Shown: piece after piece, positions 1 to 8,217 of the stretch
Numbering within the stretch: position 1 is the first letter of the stretch
Layout of the letters: each line of letters starts with the position of its first letter
Source: an uncultured Lachnospiraceae bacterium
GTDB taxonomy: Bacteria > Bacillota > Clostridia > Lachnospirales > Lachnospiraceae
DNA length: 46,363 nucleotides
Assembly (NCBI GenBank): GCA_910585465.1
Contig: CAJUEW010000024.1
Span: forward strand, 1 to 46,363
Reading direction: 5' to 3'
Translations under genes and position numbers: made by a program
Notes under the pieces: generated by a model
What the model was told of the DNA's origin: nothing
Databases searched by the model: none
Seen by the model: the letters and a program-made list of their open reading frames with translations, nothing else

Positions 1-20
1 AAAAGAGGAGCTGTTGCTCC
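1..20 (-). terminator. Intrinsic terminator downstream of trxB
   Basis: Read on the minus strand, GGAGC and GCTCC form a stem around an AACA loop, followed by TCTTTT at the window edge. It lies about 110 nt past the trxB stop. A second, competing hairpin overlaps it: ATAGATGA and TCATCTAT (about 23-42), closed by GTTGC/GCAAC. The window edge prevents seeing the full T-run. Confidence 0.55.
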
Positions 21-129
21 ATAGATGACTTCTCATCTATTTTGCAACAACCCCTGACATTATTTTATTTTTATCCCTGTTTCCATGCTGCCATCTTGTT
101 CTTCATCTTTTCATAATTGGAGAATATGC

Positions 130-1032
130 TCAATCCAGATAAGCACAGGCGGCCAGCGCAGCCACGGCCCCGTCAGCGGCGGCTGTGGCAAGCTGCCTTA
201 TGGTCTTAGTGCGGCAGTCCCCTGCCGTAAAGATACCCGGCGTATATGTCCGGCAATCCTCTCCCGCCTGGATATATCCTGCTTTATCCAGTCCCACAAG
301 GTTTTCAAAATCCCTGTTATCCGGCTCCTGCCCAATGGCAACGAACAGGCCTGAAACCAAAAGCTCCTGCTCCTGCATGGTTTTTACATTTTTTATGGTT
401 ATAGCTTCCAGCTGTCTCTCTCCGTTCAGGCATGTGACCTGACTGTCCAGAATATACCGGATATTTTCCTTTTTCTTAAGAGACTGGGCAAGCCGTTCTT
501 CTCCCCGGAACGTATCTCTTCTGTGAATCATCCATACGGTTCTGCAATAACCGGACAGAAAACCCGCATCTTCCAGCGCCGTATTGCCTCCGCCCACAAC
601 CGCCACATCCTTTCCCCTGTAGAATGCCCCGTCGCAGGTGGCGCAATAGGATATTCCCGCGCCTGTAAGCTCCTCCTCCCTCTCCAGCCCCAGATGTCTG
701 TTTTTCGCACCGGTAGACAGAATAATGCTTCTGCACTGGTATTCAGAACGGTTCGTCACAACCGTTTTTTCCTTTTCTCCATTCAGAATCCGTACCGCCT
801 TTTCATATTTCAGCTCTGCTCCCAGGCCGGTTGCCTGCAGGTACAGATTTTCCGCAAACTCATACCCTGATATTTTCCGGATTCCGGGATAATTCTCTAC
901 CTCTGACGCACTGATAATCTGTCCCCCATATACATTTTTTTCAAGCACAAGAACACTTTTTCCTGCCCGGACTGCATAGACCGCAGCAGACAGCCCTGCC
1001 GTTCCGGCTCCTATAATAATAATGTCATACAT
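130..1032 (-). CDS. trxB: Thioredoxin reductase (NADPH, FAD flavoprotein)
   Basis: Low-molecular-weight thioredoxin reductase of about 300 residues, the normal family length. It passes electrons from NADPH through FAD to a redox-active disulfide and on to thioredoxin in the cytoplasm. Visible signatures: N-terminal FAD-binding GAGTAGLSAA, redox pair CATC at residues 130-133, NADPH-binding GGGNTALEDA near 147, and the C-terminal FAD motif ending TPGIFTAGDCR. An upstream in-frame ATG at 1140 would add 36 unrelated residues. The ATG at 1032 is preferred because the protein then begins with the FAD motif and AGGAGG sits just upstream. It diverges from niaR across a region rich in inverted repeats. 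Family assignment is firm. The partner could be thioredoxin or a thioredoxin-like glutaredoxin. Confidence 0.95.
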   Translation of the reverse strand: MYDIIIIGAGTAGLSAAVYAVRAGKSVLVLEKNVYGGQIISASEVENYPGIRKISGYEFAENLYLQATGLGAELKYEKAVRILNGEKEKTVVTNRSEYQCRSIILSTGAKNRHLGLEREEELTGAGISYCATCDGAFYRGKDVAVVGGGNTALEDAGFLSGYCRTVWMIHRRDTFRGEERLAQSLKKKENIRYILDSQVTCLNGERQLEAITIKNVKTMQEQELLVSGLFVAIGQEPDNRDFENLVGLDKAGYIQAGEDCRTYTPGIFTAGDCRTKTIRQLATAAADGAVAALAACAYLD

Positions 1033-1076
1033 TGTATTCCCTCCTCTTTTCAGTATGTCCAGAGAGCATGCTGTTT

Positions 1077-1160
1077 CATTCCGAATACAGGCTGCATTCG
1101 GAATGGACACGAATGAAAAAAACTGAAGGAGGCCCTTCAAAAACCACCGCTTTGGTGGTA
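1077..1160. repeat. Inverted-repeat cluster between trxB and niaR
   Basis: Three neighbouring stem-loops fill the divergent gap. The first is a perfect 10-bp inverted repeat, CATTCCGAAT (1077-1086) and ATTCGGAATG (1096-1105), with 9 nt between. The second is TGAAGG/CCTTCA near 1123-1139. The third is ACCACC/GGTGGT around 1143-1158. TTTCATTC (1074-1081) can also pair with GAATGAAA (1111-1118), competing with the first stem. None has a proper T-run. They could be an operator for one of the flanking genes or leader structures. I cannot assign a binding protein. Confidence 0.5.
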
Positions 1161-1246
1161 TGATTATTTTGGAATTTTAACAGCATGACATGATACCAGG
1201 CAAAAGGCAAAATATTTTCAGACAAAGAAAGGACTGGGATGGTGCA

Positions 1247-1792
1247 ATGGAAACAGCGATGAACGGAGCAGATAGAAGAAAGCAGATTCTGTCTATGATA
1301 CGCGGAGCTACAAAGCCTCTGTCCGGCAGCGACCTGGGGAAGAAAACCGGAGTAAGCCGTCAGGTCGTCGTGCAGGATATTGCCCTGCTTCGGACAGAAG
1401 GTTATCCCATCGTTGCTACTGCCAGAGGTTATATCCTGAACGAAGCCAGGCAGGCAGTCCGGCTGTTCAAGGTACGCCACGGCAATGATCAGACAGAAGA
1501 GGAACTGACTACTATTGTAGATATGGGCGGCTGCATCCTGGATGTGATGGTCAACCACCGCATCTATGGAAAAATGTCCGCTCCTCTGAATATTAAAAAC
1601 CGGCGTGATGTACAGAGATTTATGGACAATCTGGAATCCGGAAAATCCACGCCTCTTCTGAACGTCACCTCCGGCTACCATTTTCATCATGTGGCAGCCG
1701 ATCAGGAAGATATTCTGAATGAGATTGAAGCCGCCCTGAAAGAAAAAAATTTTCTGGCAGAACTGCTGCCTTACGAGCAGCAGACTGACTGA
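1247..1792 (+). CDS. niaR: Niacin-responsive transcription repressor NiaR (HTH plus 3H domain)
   Basis: 181 residues, matching the usual NiaR/YrxA size of about 180. The N-terminal winged helix (roughly residues 8-60, containing SGSDLGKKTGVSRQVVVQDI) binds DNA. The rest is a 3H domain whose three histidine-containing patches are visible (FKVRHGN, MVNHRIYGKMS, GYHFHHV). In this family the 3H domain senses nicotinic acid and represses NAD-synthesis or niacin-uptake genes. The start is taken at ATG 1247 because it gives the family length and has AAAGGA upstream; an ATG at 1190 has no ribosome site. No niacin gene lies in the window, so its targets are elsewhere, unless it regulates itself through the inverted repeats just upstream. 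Confidence 0.88.
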   Translation: METAMNGADRRKQILSMIRGATKPLSGSDLGKKTGVSRQVVVQDIALLRTEGYPIVATARGYILNEARQAVRLFKVRHGNDQTEEELTTIVDMGGCILDVMVNHRIYGKMSAPLNIKNRRDVQRFMDNLESGKSTPLLNVTSGYHFHHVAADQEDILNEIEAALKEKNFLAELLPYEQQTD

Positions 1793-1854
1793 CAGCATCC
1801 GGAGCCATAATCATACTGTACTGAATCTTATGCTTATATAACCGCAGAAATTAT

Positions 1855-1900
1855 ATTGACGCAGAACAGGTACCTCCTGCTCTGCGTCAATGTTTTCTTA
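1855..1900 (+). terminator. Terminator between niaR and the SleB-like gene
   Basis: An 11-bp stem, ATTGACGCAGA (from 1855) with TCTGCGTCAAT (to 1891), has an inner CAGG/CCTG extension and is followed by GTTTTCTTA. It terminates niaR on the plus strand. The same stem sits just past the stop of the converging minus-strand gene and may serve both directions. Confidence 0.75.
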
Positions 1901-1901
1901 C

Positions 1902-3446
1902 TTATAAATCCTCGTCCGGTACCTCCATATCATCCGAATCCTCCGGCTCTCCTGTTTCATCCGGTACCTCAGAATCTTCTGATCCGCTCGGCACCTCCGG
2001 TTCCTCGGTTTCTCCCGGTTCTTCCGGATCCTCTGACTCCTCCGGTTCTTCGGTTTTCTCCGAATCCTCTGATCCATGAGGAACTTCCGGATCCTCCGGT
2101 TCCTCTGAATGCTCCGGCTCTTCGGTTTTCTCCGAATTACCCGAATCCGGTTTTGAATAGTTCGTCCAATAATAGTAGAACACATGATCCCTGATAATCC
2201 AGTGAGGCACTCCTCCGTTTTTCAGGTTGGTAATTAGCTGCGGCACCGGCGCCCATGTCCGGAAAAACAGTGAATCTCCCACATTACTGGAACCGTTCAC
2301 AACTGTCCTTGCAGCATTCCAGCAGGACTGCGTTACAATATTCGGAATATCATTATCCTGCTCTGCCTGCAGTACCAGGTCAAAACGTCCGGAACCGGCA
2401 GGCTCAAACTGTCTGGACTGACGAAGCACAGCCTCCAGAGAATTAGGATACAGATTACTGCGCACCCGGTTCATAATCACATAGCCGACCGCAAGCTGTC
2501 CCTCCATCCCCTGGTTCCCGGCCTCACAGTATATCATCGTGGCCAGAAGCATAAGCTCATACTCGCTTAAGGAGACCTGCCCCGACGAGATGCCTGCGTC
2601 TCCGGCAATAATGTTTCCGTCACCCATGGAAGAAACTGCGCTTTTTGCCGCAGCCGCCTTTGCCTGACGTTCCTCTGCTTCCGCCTGGGCAATCAGCTTG
2701 TTCAGAAGCTTTGTTTTCTCTGCGATCAATTCTTCCATACTGCCGAGTTCACCGGCCATCTGATTAATCATTTCATTGTATTCACTGATTTTAGAGCCTG
2801 CCGCTTTCTGCTGGCTTGCCACCTGCTCCTTTTTCTTCTCCGTCTCCGCCTTCAAAAGCTCCAATGCTCCCTGCTCGTCCTGCAGCTCTGCATACTGAAG
2901 CTCCAGATCCTTCTTGGACCTCTCAAAATTCTCCAGCATATTCCGATCATATTGATTAATATTGGTGGCGTATTCCACCTGATTCAGCATATCCGATATT
3001 CCGCTGGTCAGGGCTGCCGCCAGGTAAGAGCCCATGGAATCCTGACTGTTCTCATACATATACTGAATGCGCTTTTTCATATCCGCATACTGCTTGTCCA
3101 GATTCGCCTGAGCCACTGCAATCTCTTCTTCCTTTGCCGCAATTTCCGCTTCTTTTGTCTCAATATCATTGTTAAGAATCGAGATCTGTTCATTCAGGCT
3201 TTTGGACTGCTGATTCAAGTCAGCCAGATAACTCTCCATATCCTCTTTTGCATTATGGAGCTGGTTCTTTTCCTGCTCCGCCTCTCTCTTCTGCCTTTCT
3301 GCCTCGTCCTTCTCTTTCTCCACCTGGTCAATCTTATCCTGAGTTGCTTTACTCACTGCCATGGAAATATATGCCGAAGATCCTATGCAGAGCACAAGCA
3401 TCAGACACACCATTCTTTTTGCAAGCTTCCGTAACTTCTTCATCAT
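1902..3446 (-). CDS. Secreted coiled-coil protein with SleB-type cell-wall hydrolase domain
   Basis: 514 residues. A signal peptide (about 1-31: basic MMKKLRKLAKR, then MVCLMLVLCIGSSAY) targets it outside. Residues about 35-265 are a long charged coiled coil rich in E, K and Q, as in PcsB/CwlO-type wall hydrolases. Residues about 295-420 resemble the SleB/Hydrolase_2 domain, with MIYCEAGNQGMEGQLAVGYV, a VMNRVR stretch and FFRTWAP. It would cleave peptidoglycan at the surface, in growth or cell separation. The coiled coil may be the regulatory arm, as in FtsEX-controlled hydrolases (inference). The tail (last about 77 residues) is an acidic, Pro-rich, repetitive segment. It is the last gene of the ten-gene operon, 16 nt after trmL. 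Confidence 0.85.
   Translation of the reverse strand: MMKKLRKLAKRMVCLMLVLCIGSSAYISMAVSKATQDKIDQVEKEKDEAERQKREAEQEKNQLHNAKEDMESYLADLNQQSKSLNEQISILNNDIETKEAEIAAKEEEIAVAQANLDKQYADMKKRIQYMYENSQDSMGSYLAAALTSGISDMLNQVEYATNINQYDRNMLENFERSKKDLELQYAELQDEQGALELLKAETEKKKEQVASQQKAAGSKISEYNEMINQMAGELGSMEELIAEKTKLLNKLIAQAEAEERQAKAAAAKSAVSSMGDGNIIAGDAGISSGQVSLSEYELMLLATMIYCEAGNQGMEGQLAVGYVIMNRVRSNLYPNSLEAVLRQSRQFEPAGSGRFDLVLQAEQDNDIPNIVTQSCWNAARTVVNGSSNVGDSLFFRTWAPVPQLITNLKNGGVPHWIIRDHVFYYYWTNYSKPDSGNSEKTEEPEHSEEPEDPEVPHGSEDSEKTEEPEESEDPEEPGETEEPEVPSGSEDSEVPDETGEPEDSDDMEVPDEDL
1905..2135 (-). repeat. Low-complexity Glu/Pro/Ser tail repeat in the hydrolase gene
   Basis: The last roughly 77 codons encode degenerate repeats built on units such as SEKTEEPE, EEPEDPEVP and GSEDSE. 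The DNA shows reiterated tccgg/ggttc blocks. Such tracts often change length by slippage. The tail is strongly acidic and could act as a flexible spacer or bind wall cations. Confidence 0.8.
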
Positions 3447-3462
3447 AGATTTTTTCCCAACA

Positions 3463-3954
3463 CTAGTCCCAATTATATTTTGTCAGTTTCCCTTCCAACT
3501 GCATATGTTCAAAATTTTGCTGGCGAAGCGCCTCATACAACACAATTGCCACCGAATTTGACAGGTTCAGAGAACGAATTCCGGTATTCATCGGAATCCG
3601 GATTGCATTCTCCTTATTTTCATGCAGAATTTCCTCAGGAATTCCCGCGCTTTCTTTTCCAAACATAATATAGCAGTCCGGTTCAAAATGAGCCTGTGTA
3701 TATAGATTCGGTCCCTTTGTGGTCGCCATATAAATTTTAGCTCCGGGATTCTTCTCCAGAAAGTCCTCATAGTCCACATAGGTACTTACATCCAGATCCT
3801 TCCAGTAGTCCATCCCCGCACGCTTTAAGTCCTTCTCTCCCAGCCGGAAACCCAGCGGCTCTATCAGATGCAGCCGTGTTCCTGTTGCCACACAGGTTCT
3901 CCCGATATTCCCTGTATTGGCCGGTATTTCCGGCTCATACAGCACAATATTCAT
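3463..3954 (-). CDS. trmL: tRNA (cytidine(34)-2'-O)-methyltransferase TrmL
   Basis: 163 residues, typical for this SPOUT methyltransferase (YibK/CspR). It 2'-O-methylates the wobble base of tRNA-Leu using SAM. Diagnostic features are the start MNIVLYEPEIPANTGNIGRT, the central FGKESAGIPEEIL segment and the C-terminal knot motif SLNLSNSVAIVLYEALRQ, which binds SAM at the dimer interface. The ATG overlaps the stop of the upstream aminotransferase gene by four bases (ATGA), implying translational coupling. The assignment is firm. Confidence 0.95.
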   Translation of the reverse strand: MNIVLYEPEIPANTGNIGRTCVATGTRLHLIEPLGFRLGEKDLKRAGMDYWKDLDVSTYVDYEDFLEKNPGAKIYMATTKGPNLYTQAHFEPDCYIMFGKESAGIPEEILHENKENAIRIPMNTGIRSLNLSNSVAIVLYEALRQQNFEHMQLEGKLTKYNWD

Positions 3955-5123
3955 CGCCGCCCGCTCCTCAGGCGGGAAACAAAATTCTGAAGCTTTTCAA
4001 GAGCCACCTTCAAATCCTCCAGGGAGTATGCATAGGAGATACGAAGGAATCCCTCTCCGCAGTCGCCGAAGGCCGTGCCCGGCACCACCGCAACCTTCTC
4101 CTCCTCCAGAAACCGGTTTGCAAATTCCTCGGAGGTCATGCCAAACTCTTTAATGCATGGGAAAACATAAAAAGCCCCATACGGCTCAAAACAGTCCAGC
4201 TGCATCTCTTTAAACGCATGGACAAGGTAACGCCTTCTCTGGTTGTATGCCTCCCGCATCTTCGCAACATCCTCATCTCCATTGCGAAGCGCCTCCACTG
4301 CCGCATACTGGCTTGTAGTCGGCGCACACATAATTGCAAACTGATGGATTTTAAGCATCTGCTCTATAATCTCTTTTGAACCGCATGCATAGCCAAGCCT
4401 CCAGCCGGTCATGGCATAGGATTTTGAAAATCCATTAATCAGAACCGTGCGTTCACGCATTCCCGGAAGGCTGACAATCGACACATGATCTCCTTTATAG
4501 CTCAGTTCAGAATAGATTTCATCAGAAAGAACAAAAATATCATGCTCAATGATAACCTTGGCAATGGCCTCCAGATCCTCCTTTTCCATAATGGCTCCGG
4601 TAGGATTGTTCGGAAACGGCAGTACAAGCAGCTTTGTCTTATCAGTGATCGCTTCCTGAAGCTCCTCAGCGGTCAGACGAAATTCATTTTCTGCCTTCAG
4701 CTCAATAATCACAGGCTTCCCGCCTGCCAGAACCGCGCATGGCTCATAGGAAACATAACTGGGCTGAGGAATCAGAACTTCTTCCCCAGGATTCAGCATG
4801 GCGCGCATGGCAAGGTCAATACCCTCGCTTCCTCCCACAGTTACAATCACTTCATCAGCAGGATCATACTCCACATGAATCCGGCGCTGAAGATATCTGC
4901 TTATTTCCTCCTTCAGCTCCTTTAAGCCTGAATTGGAGGTATAAAAGGTGCGTCCCTTCTCCAGAGAGTAGATGCCTTCATCACGAATATGCCAGGGTGT
5001 ATCAAAGTCCGGTTCACCCACGCCAAGGGAGATCGCATCCTCCATCTCACTGACCAGATCAAAAAATTTACGGATTCCGGACGGTTTAATATTAACAATT
5101 GTATCGGACAACGGATTTCTCAT
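3951..5123 (-). CDS. PLP-dependent aminotransferase, class I/II (PatA/AspC type)
   Basis: 390 residues, the full length of a fold-type I aminotransferase. The PLP lysine is K234 in GFSKSYAMTGWR. NNPTG near residue 172 and DEIYSEL near 201 are the standard cofactor-contacting motifs, and an Arg in FLRISYA near the C-terminus would bind the substrate carboxylate. Close relatives are annotated as aspartate/aromatic or N-acetyl-diaminopimelate aminotransferases; the substrate cannot be read from sequence. It overlaps both neighbours by four bases. The upstream Lrp/AsnC gene is a natural amino-acid-sensing regulator for it (inference). Confidence 0.9.
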   Translation of the reverse strand: MRNPLSDTIVNIKPSGIRKFFDLVSEMEDAISLGVGEPDFDTPWHIRDEGIYSLEKGRTFYTSNSGLKELKEEISRYLQRRIHVEYDPADEVIVTVGGSEGIDLAMRAMLNPGEEVLIPQPSYVSYEPCAVLAGGKPVIIELKAENEFRLTAEELQEAITDKTKLLVLPFPNNPTGAIMEKEDLEAIAKVIIEHDIFVLSDEIYSELSYKGDHVSIVSLPGMRERTVLINGFSKSYAMTGWRLGYACGSKEIIEQMLKIHQFAIMCAPTTSQYAAVEALRNGDEDVAKMREAYNQRRRYLVHAFKEMQLDCFEPYGAFYVFPCIKEFGMTSEEFANRFLEEEKVAVVPGTAFGDCGEGFLRISYAYSLEDLKVALEKLQNFVSRLRSGRR

Positions 5124-5602
5124 GGGGTAATCATCATCCTTTCATCTTTTGTCGGATGAACCATGACAGAACCATGATCCTTGTATTTTTTCAAAATAAA
5201 ATGGGTTGCCGTGCTGAGAACAGATTCCTGGGGCGACAGCTTATCGGAGACAAACTGCGCCACATCCCGCATCGTCTTGCCTTCAATCATAACCATAAAA
5301 TCAAAGCCTCCGGATATCAGATATACACAATCCACCTCCGGGTAATTATAGATGCGCTCCGCAATTTTATCAAATCCCTGGCCCCTCTGCGGAGTCACCT
5401 TCACCTCAATCAGAGCAGTCACCTTTTCAGAGCTGGTCTTATCCCAGTCAATCAGTGTATGATAACCACAGATAACGCCCTCTTTTTCCATCTGTGCAAT
5501 TTCATTGGCAATCGTCGCCTCATCCGTTCCAAGAAGAATTGCCAGATCCTTCAAATCCACACGGCTGTTACGCTCAATATAGGTCAAAATCTTTTCTCTC
5601 AT
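5120..5602 (-). CDS. Lrp/AsnC family transcriptional regulator
   Basis: 160 residues. The N-terminal helix-turn-helix (about 1-55; starts MREKILTYIERNSRVDLKDL) is followed by a RAM/AsnC ligand-binding domain (about 70-145) with the VYLISGGFDFMVMIEGKT core strand. Family members form octamers and respond to amino acids. Its stop overlaps the aminotransferase start, so the two are co-translated and probably functionally paired. Confidence 0.9.
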   Translation of the reverse strand: MREKILTYIERNSRVDLKDLAILLGTDEATIANEIAQMEKEGVICGYHTLIDWDKTSSEKVTALIEVKVTPQRGQGFDKIAERIYNYPEVDCVYLISGGFDFMVMIEGKTMRDVAQFVSDKLSPQESVLSTATHFILKKYKDHGSVMVHPTKDERMMITP

Positions 5603-5614
5603 TTTTCCATCCCC

Positions 5615-6601
5615 TTATTTATAGATCTTATACAGTTCATCTGTTTTAGGCCGTTCCAGGAAAGCCACATCCTCCCCGTTTACAACCTTCTTGGCCTTTC
5701 CCTCCACACAGCGTCCAATCAAAGCGGCCCTGATTCCGGCCCTTTCCAGATCCCGGACAAGTCTTCGTCCATCCGGCGATGTCATCAGCATACATCCGCT
5801 GGATATAAGCTGATAGGGATTCAGACGAAAGCACTCACAGATTTCCACTGTCTCCTGACGGACAGGAATTGCCTTTAAATCGATTTCCAGTCCGATACCA
5901 GAAGCCTCTGCCAGCTCCCACAAGGCTCCGTAGATGCCTCCTTCGGTCACATCATGCATGGCACTGACACCGGACTTCACGGCGATAGCAGCTTCCGGCA
6001 CCACCGATAAAAACCGGTCAAAATTTTTGGCCTCCTCCACAAACGGCCTGGCAAAGCGCAGCAGCAGCTCCTCTTCTTTTTCCTTTGCTATAATAGAAGT
6101 TCCTTCTATTCCAATCCACTTTGTCACCACCACATCGTCGCCCGCACTGGCGCCCCCGGTGGTCACCAGGCAGCCCTTCTTGATTTTGCCCACTCCTGTT
6201 ACGGAAATCACCGGCTGGTTCACTACGGCAGTAATCTCTGTATGGCCTCCCATCACCTGTATATGCAGCTCCTCACAGGCACATTCCACCTCCTGCATAA
6301 GCTTCCGGATCAGAGCTTCATCCGCAGAAGGAGGAAGGAGGACCGTCAGAAGGGCTCCTATCGGCTCTGCCCCCGCACTGGCAAGATCATTGGCCGTAAT
6401 CTGGACGGCAAGCCTGCCCATATCCTTCCCTGTTCCGGTAATTGGATCTGTGGACAGAACAAAAACCTCGTCCGGATCAATCTGAACTACCGCACAATCC
6501 TCTCCAACCCCTGCACCTACCAGGACTTCATCCCTCTTTGTATGAATCTGTTTGAATATAGCCCGTTTCAATATAGTCTCAGGCACCTTTCCTATTTCCA
6601 T
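5615..6601 (-). CDS. AIR-synthase-related protein (HypE/ThiL/PurM fold)
   Basis: 328 residues with the two-domain PurM-like layout. The N-terminal half has the ATP/metal motifs GVGEDCAVV (about 30) and STDPITG, plus ANDLASAGAEP. The C-terminal half has MHDVTEGGIYGALWELAE and ISSGCMLM. These match the AIR synthase family that includes HypE, ThiL and SelD. The C-terminal cysteine tail used by HypE for cyanide transfer is absent, and no other hydrogenase-maturation gene is near, so a HypE role is unlikely. Clostridial relatives are commonly found in this operon context with no proven substrate. An ATP-dependent phosphotransfer or ligation reaction is the most that can be inferred. Confidence 0.8.
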   Translation of the reverse strand: MEIGKVPETILKRAIFKQIHTKRDEVLVGAGVGEDCAVVQIDPDEVFVLSTDPITGTGKDMGRLAVQITANDLASAGAEPIGALLTVLLPPSADEALIRKLMQEVECACEELHIQVMGGHTEITAVVNQPVISVTGVGKIKKGCLVTTGGASAGDDVVVTKWIGIEGTSIIAKEKEEELLLRFARPFVEEAKNFDRFLSVVPEAAIAVKSGVSAMHDVTEGGIYGALWELAEASGIGLEIDLKAIPVRQETVEICECFRLNPYQLISSGCMLMTSPDGRRLVRDLERAGIRAALIGRCVEGKAKKVVNGEDVAFLERPKTDELYKIYK

Positions 6602-6614
6602 AATATTACCTTCA

Positions 6615-8081
6615 TTACTGTGCCGGAGCCGGTTCCGGTACCGGTTCTGCCGGCGGCGGTATCAGCGGCGCAATATTGGCATCTGCCAGAGCTTCATCCT
6701 GAAGCGCAATGGCTGCTCTTAGATTCTCCGACAGGACCGGATCCCCGGCTGTACCATAAGTCACTACCCGGTTGCTCCCTTTATAAGTGCTCTTATTAAT
6801 CTTAATGCGCTCTGTCTCCACACCATTTACCTTTACAATTTTATACAGCTCTGCCACATATCCTGTGCTTCCTCTGGATGAGGACTTGGAGCCAAGCGGC
6901 AGTCCCGCATTCTCGGTCAGTATGGTGGCAGCCGGAATTTCATTGACCTTTACACTTTCAAAGGAAATCGTTCTGTTGCTGTCCCGGGTCTCCTTGCCGT
7001 ATATATTAAACGTAATCTTTTTGTCTGAAGTTGTGTATCCCTCTATGTAGATTGGATAATCTGTAGAATTGGAAAATTTAAAATCCTTATAGGTTCCCGC
7101 AATCGCGGCATCCTCAGACAATTCTACATAATGCACGGTCATAGAATGAGGGGAGCGCTCAGATACCTCCAGCTCCGCTCTCAGCACTGCATTGTACAGG
7201 GTTGTGGACACCTGGCAGATACCTCCTCCCATGCTGTCCACCACTTCTCCATTCAAATAAGAGCCTGCCATGGCATAACCATTCGCCTCCGTAAACGGCG
7301 ACACAATCTCATAGGTGGAAAACTGCTCTCCCGGATACAGGACAGTACCATTGATATGCTCTGCGCCGCTGTTGACATTTTTGCAGCGGTTAGAGCTGGA
7401 GGTTGAAAAACTCGTTGTAAAAGAGCCCAGCAGATCCTGCACATAAGAAAGCTGTTCTGCACTGCCCTCCGGCTCCGTAATCTCCGTCTTCAGCTCCAGT
7501 ATTTCACCGTCTTCCTGGGGAAGTCCGCCGTTTTTTAAATACTCCATAATCACCTGAACCGAACCGGACACATCCAGAACAATCCCCTGCTTGCCGGACA
7601 CAAATTCAAACGCTCCATTCACACGATTTAGGGACGCATTTTCCGCTTCCCGGTCATAAATTGTACAATTTTCTTCCACAAAGGCTTTTACAAGGGATTC
7701 ATCTGCCTCCCAGATGAGATCAAATACTTTGCCGCTGTGCTGAAGATCCTTCTGATCTTTATAGCGCTTTACAATGTTTCCGGTCCGTCCGACTCCTAAG
7801 GCTTCTTCCACCACCTCTTCATTGGAGTAAGTTACTCCAAAACTGGAAAGAGCCGCCTCAACCGTATCCTCTCCGATTCCAAGCGAAAGAACCTGCTCAC
7901 CAAATTTTTTCTCATAGGCATCCAATGCTTCCAGCGCCTGCTTTTTTGTCATTCCGGATACATCCACCTGATCAATCATCACGCCTTTAAGAATTGTATC
8001 CTCCGCTGCGCAGACTGTCATTCCCGAGCACAGTATAAGCAGACAGATTCCCGAAATCAAATATTTCATATATTTTTTCAT
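6615..8081 (-). CDS. VanW family exported protein
   Basis: 488 residues from ATG 8081; the longer open frame to 8138 overlaps another gene and is not used. A signal sequence or anchor (YLISGICLLILCSGMTVCA) leads into a peptidoglycan-binding-4-like region (about 35-205). The VanW domain (about 235-350) contains NVNSGAEHINGTVLYPGEQF and GGGICQVSTTLYNAVLRAEL. A G5-like beta domain follows (about 370-440) and the protein ends with a Pro/Glu-rich tail. VanW proteins accompany glycopeptide resistance in some species, but most clostridial copies are core envelope proteins of unproven function. AGGAGG overlaps the stop of the small gene upstream. Extracytoplasmic, probably wall-associated. Confidence 0.87.
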   Translation of the reverse strand: MKKYMKYLISGICLLILCSGMTVCAAEDTILKGVMIDQVDVSGMTKKQALEALDAYEKKFGEQVLSLGIGEDTVEAALSSFGVTYSNEEVVEEALGVGRTGNIVKRYKDQKDLQHSGKVFDLIWEADESLVKAFVEENCTIYDREAENASLNRVNGAFEFVSGKQGIVLDVSGSVQVIMEYLKNGGLPQEDGEILELKTEITEPEGSAEQLSYVQDLLGSFTTSFSTSSSNRCKNVNSGAEHINGTVLYPGEQFSTYEIVSPFTEANGYAMAGSYLNGEVVDSMGGGICQVSTTLYNAVLRAELEVSERSPHSMTVHYVELSEDAAIAGTYKDFKFSNSTDYPIYIEGYTTSDKKITFNIYGKETRDSNRTISFESVKVNEIPAATILTENAGLPLGSKSSSRGSTGYVAELYKIVKVNGVETERIKINKSTYKGSNRVVTYGTAGDPVLSENLRAAIALQDEALADANIAPLIPPPAEPVPEPAPAQ

Positions 8082-8100
8082 TTCTACTATTTTCCGCCTC

Positions 8101-8202
8101 CTATAAAGCTGAAACCAGCAGTGGAAGCACCATCGCAATAACCAGCACGATCACAATCACTGCTGCTATTTTCCTCCTCGTCTTATCATTATAAAAGTTC
8201 AT
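8101..8202 (-). CDS. Small single-span membrane protein (33 aa)
   Basis: Short open frame beginning MNFYNDKTRRKIAAVI and continuing with a hydrophobic stretch to the end (VIVLVIAMVLPLLVSAL). Basic residues before one membrane span suggest the N-terminus stays inside. AAAGGA lies upstream, the gene fits the 129-bp space between the exonuclease and VanW genes with short gaps, and its stop overlaps the VanW ribosome site. It resembles the tiny Prli42-type membrane proteins of Bacillota (stressosome-associated in Listeria). That link rests on size and shape only. Confidence 0.72.
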   Translation of the reverse strand: MNFYNDKTRRKIAAVIVIVLVIAMVLPLLVSAL

Positions 8203-8217
8203 CCTATCCCATCCTTT

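Noticed and set aside
1076..1798. 240-residue open frame on the minus strand opposite niaR
   Set aside because: Complete antisense overlap with a clear NiaR gene; no ribosome site and no family pattern.
1905..2135. Short repeated blocks that might suggest a CRISPR-like array
   Set aside because: Units are in codon phase, variable and unspaced; they encode the acidic protein tail. No array was seen anywhere in the window.
5099..5878. 259-residue plus-strand open frame across the Lrp and AIR-synthase-like genes
   Set aside because: Spans two well-supported genes on the other strand and shows no domain.
5615..6601. HypE hydrogenase-maturation protein
   Set aside because: The essential C-terminal cysteine motif is missing and no other hyp or hydrogenase gene is present.
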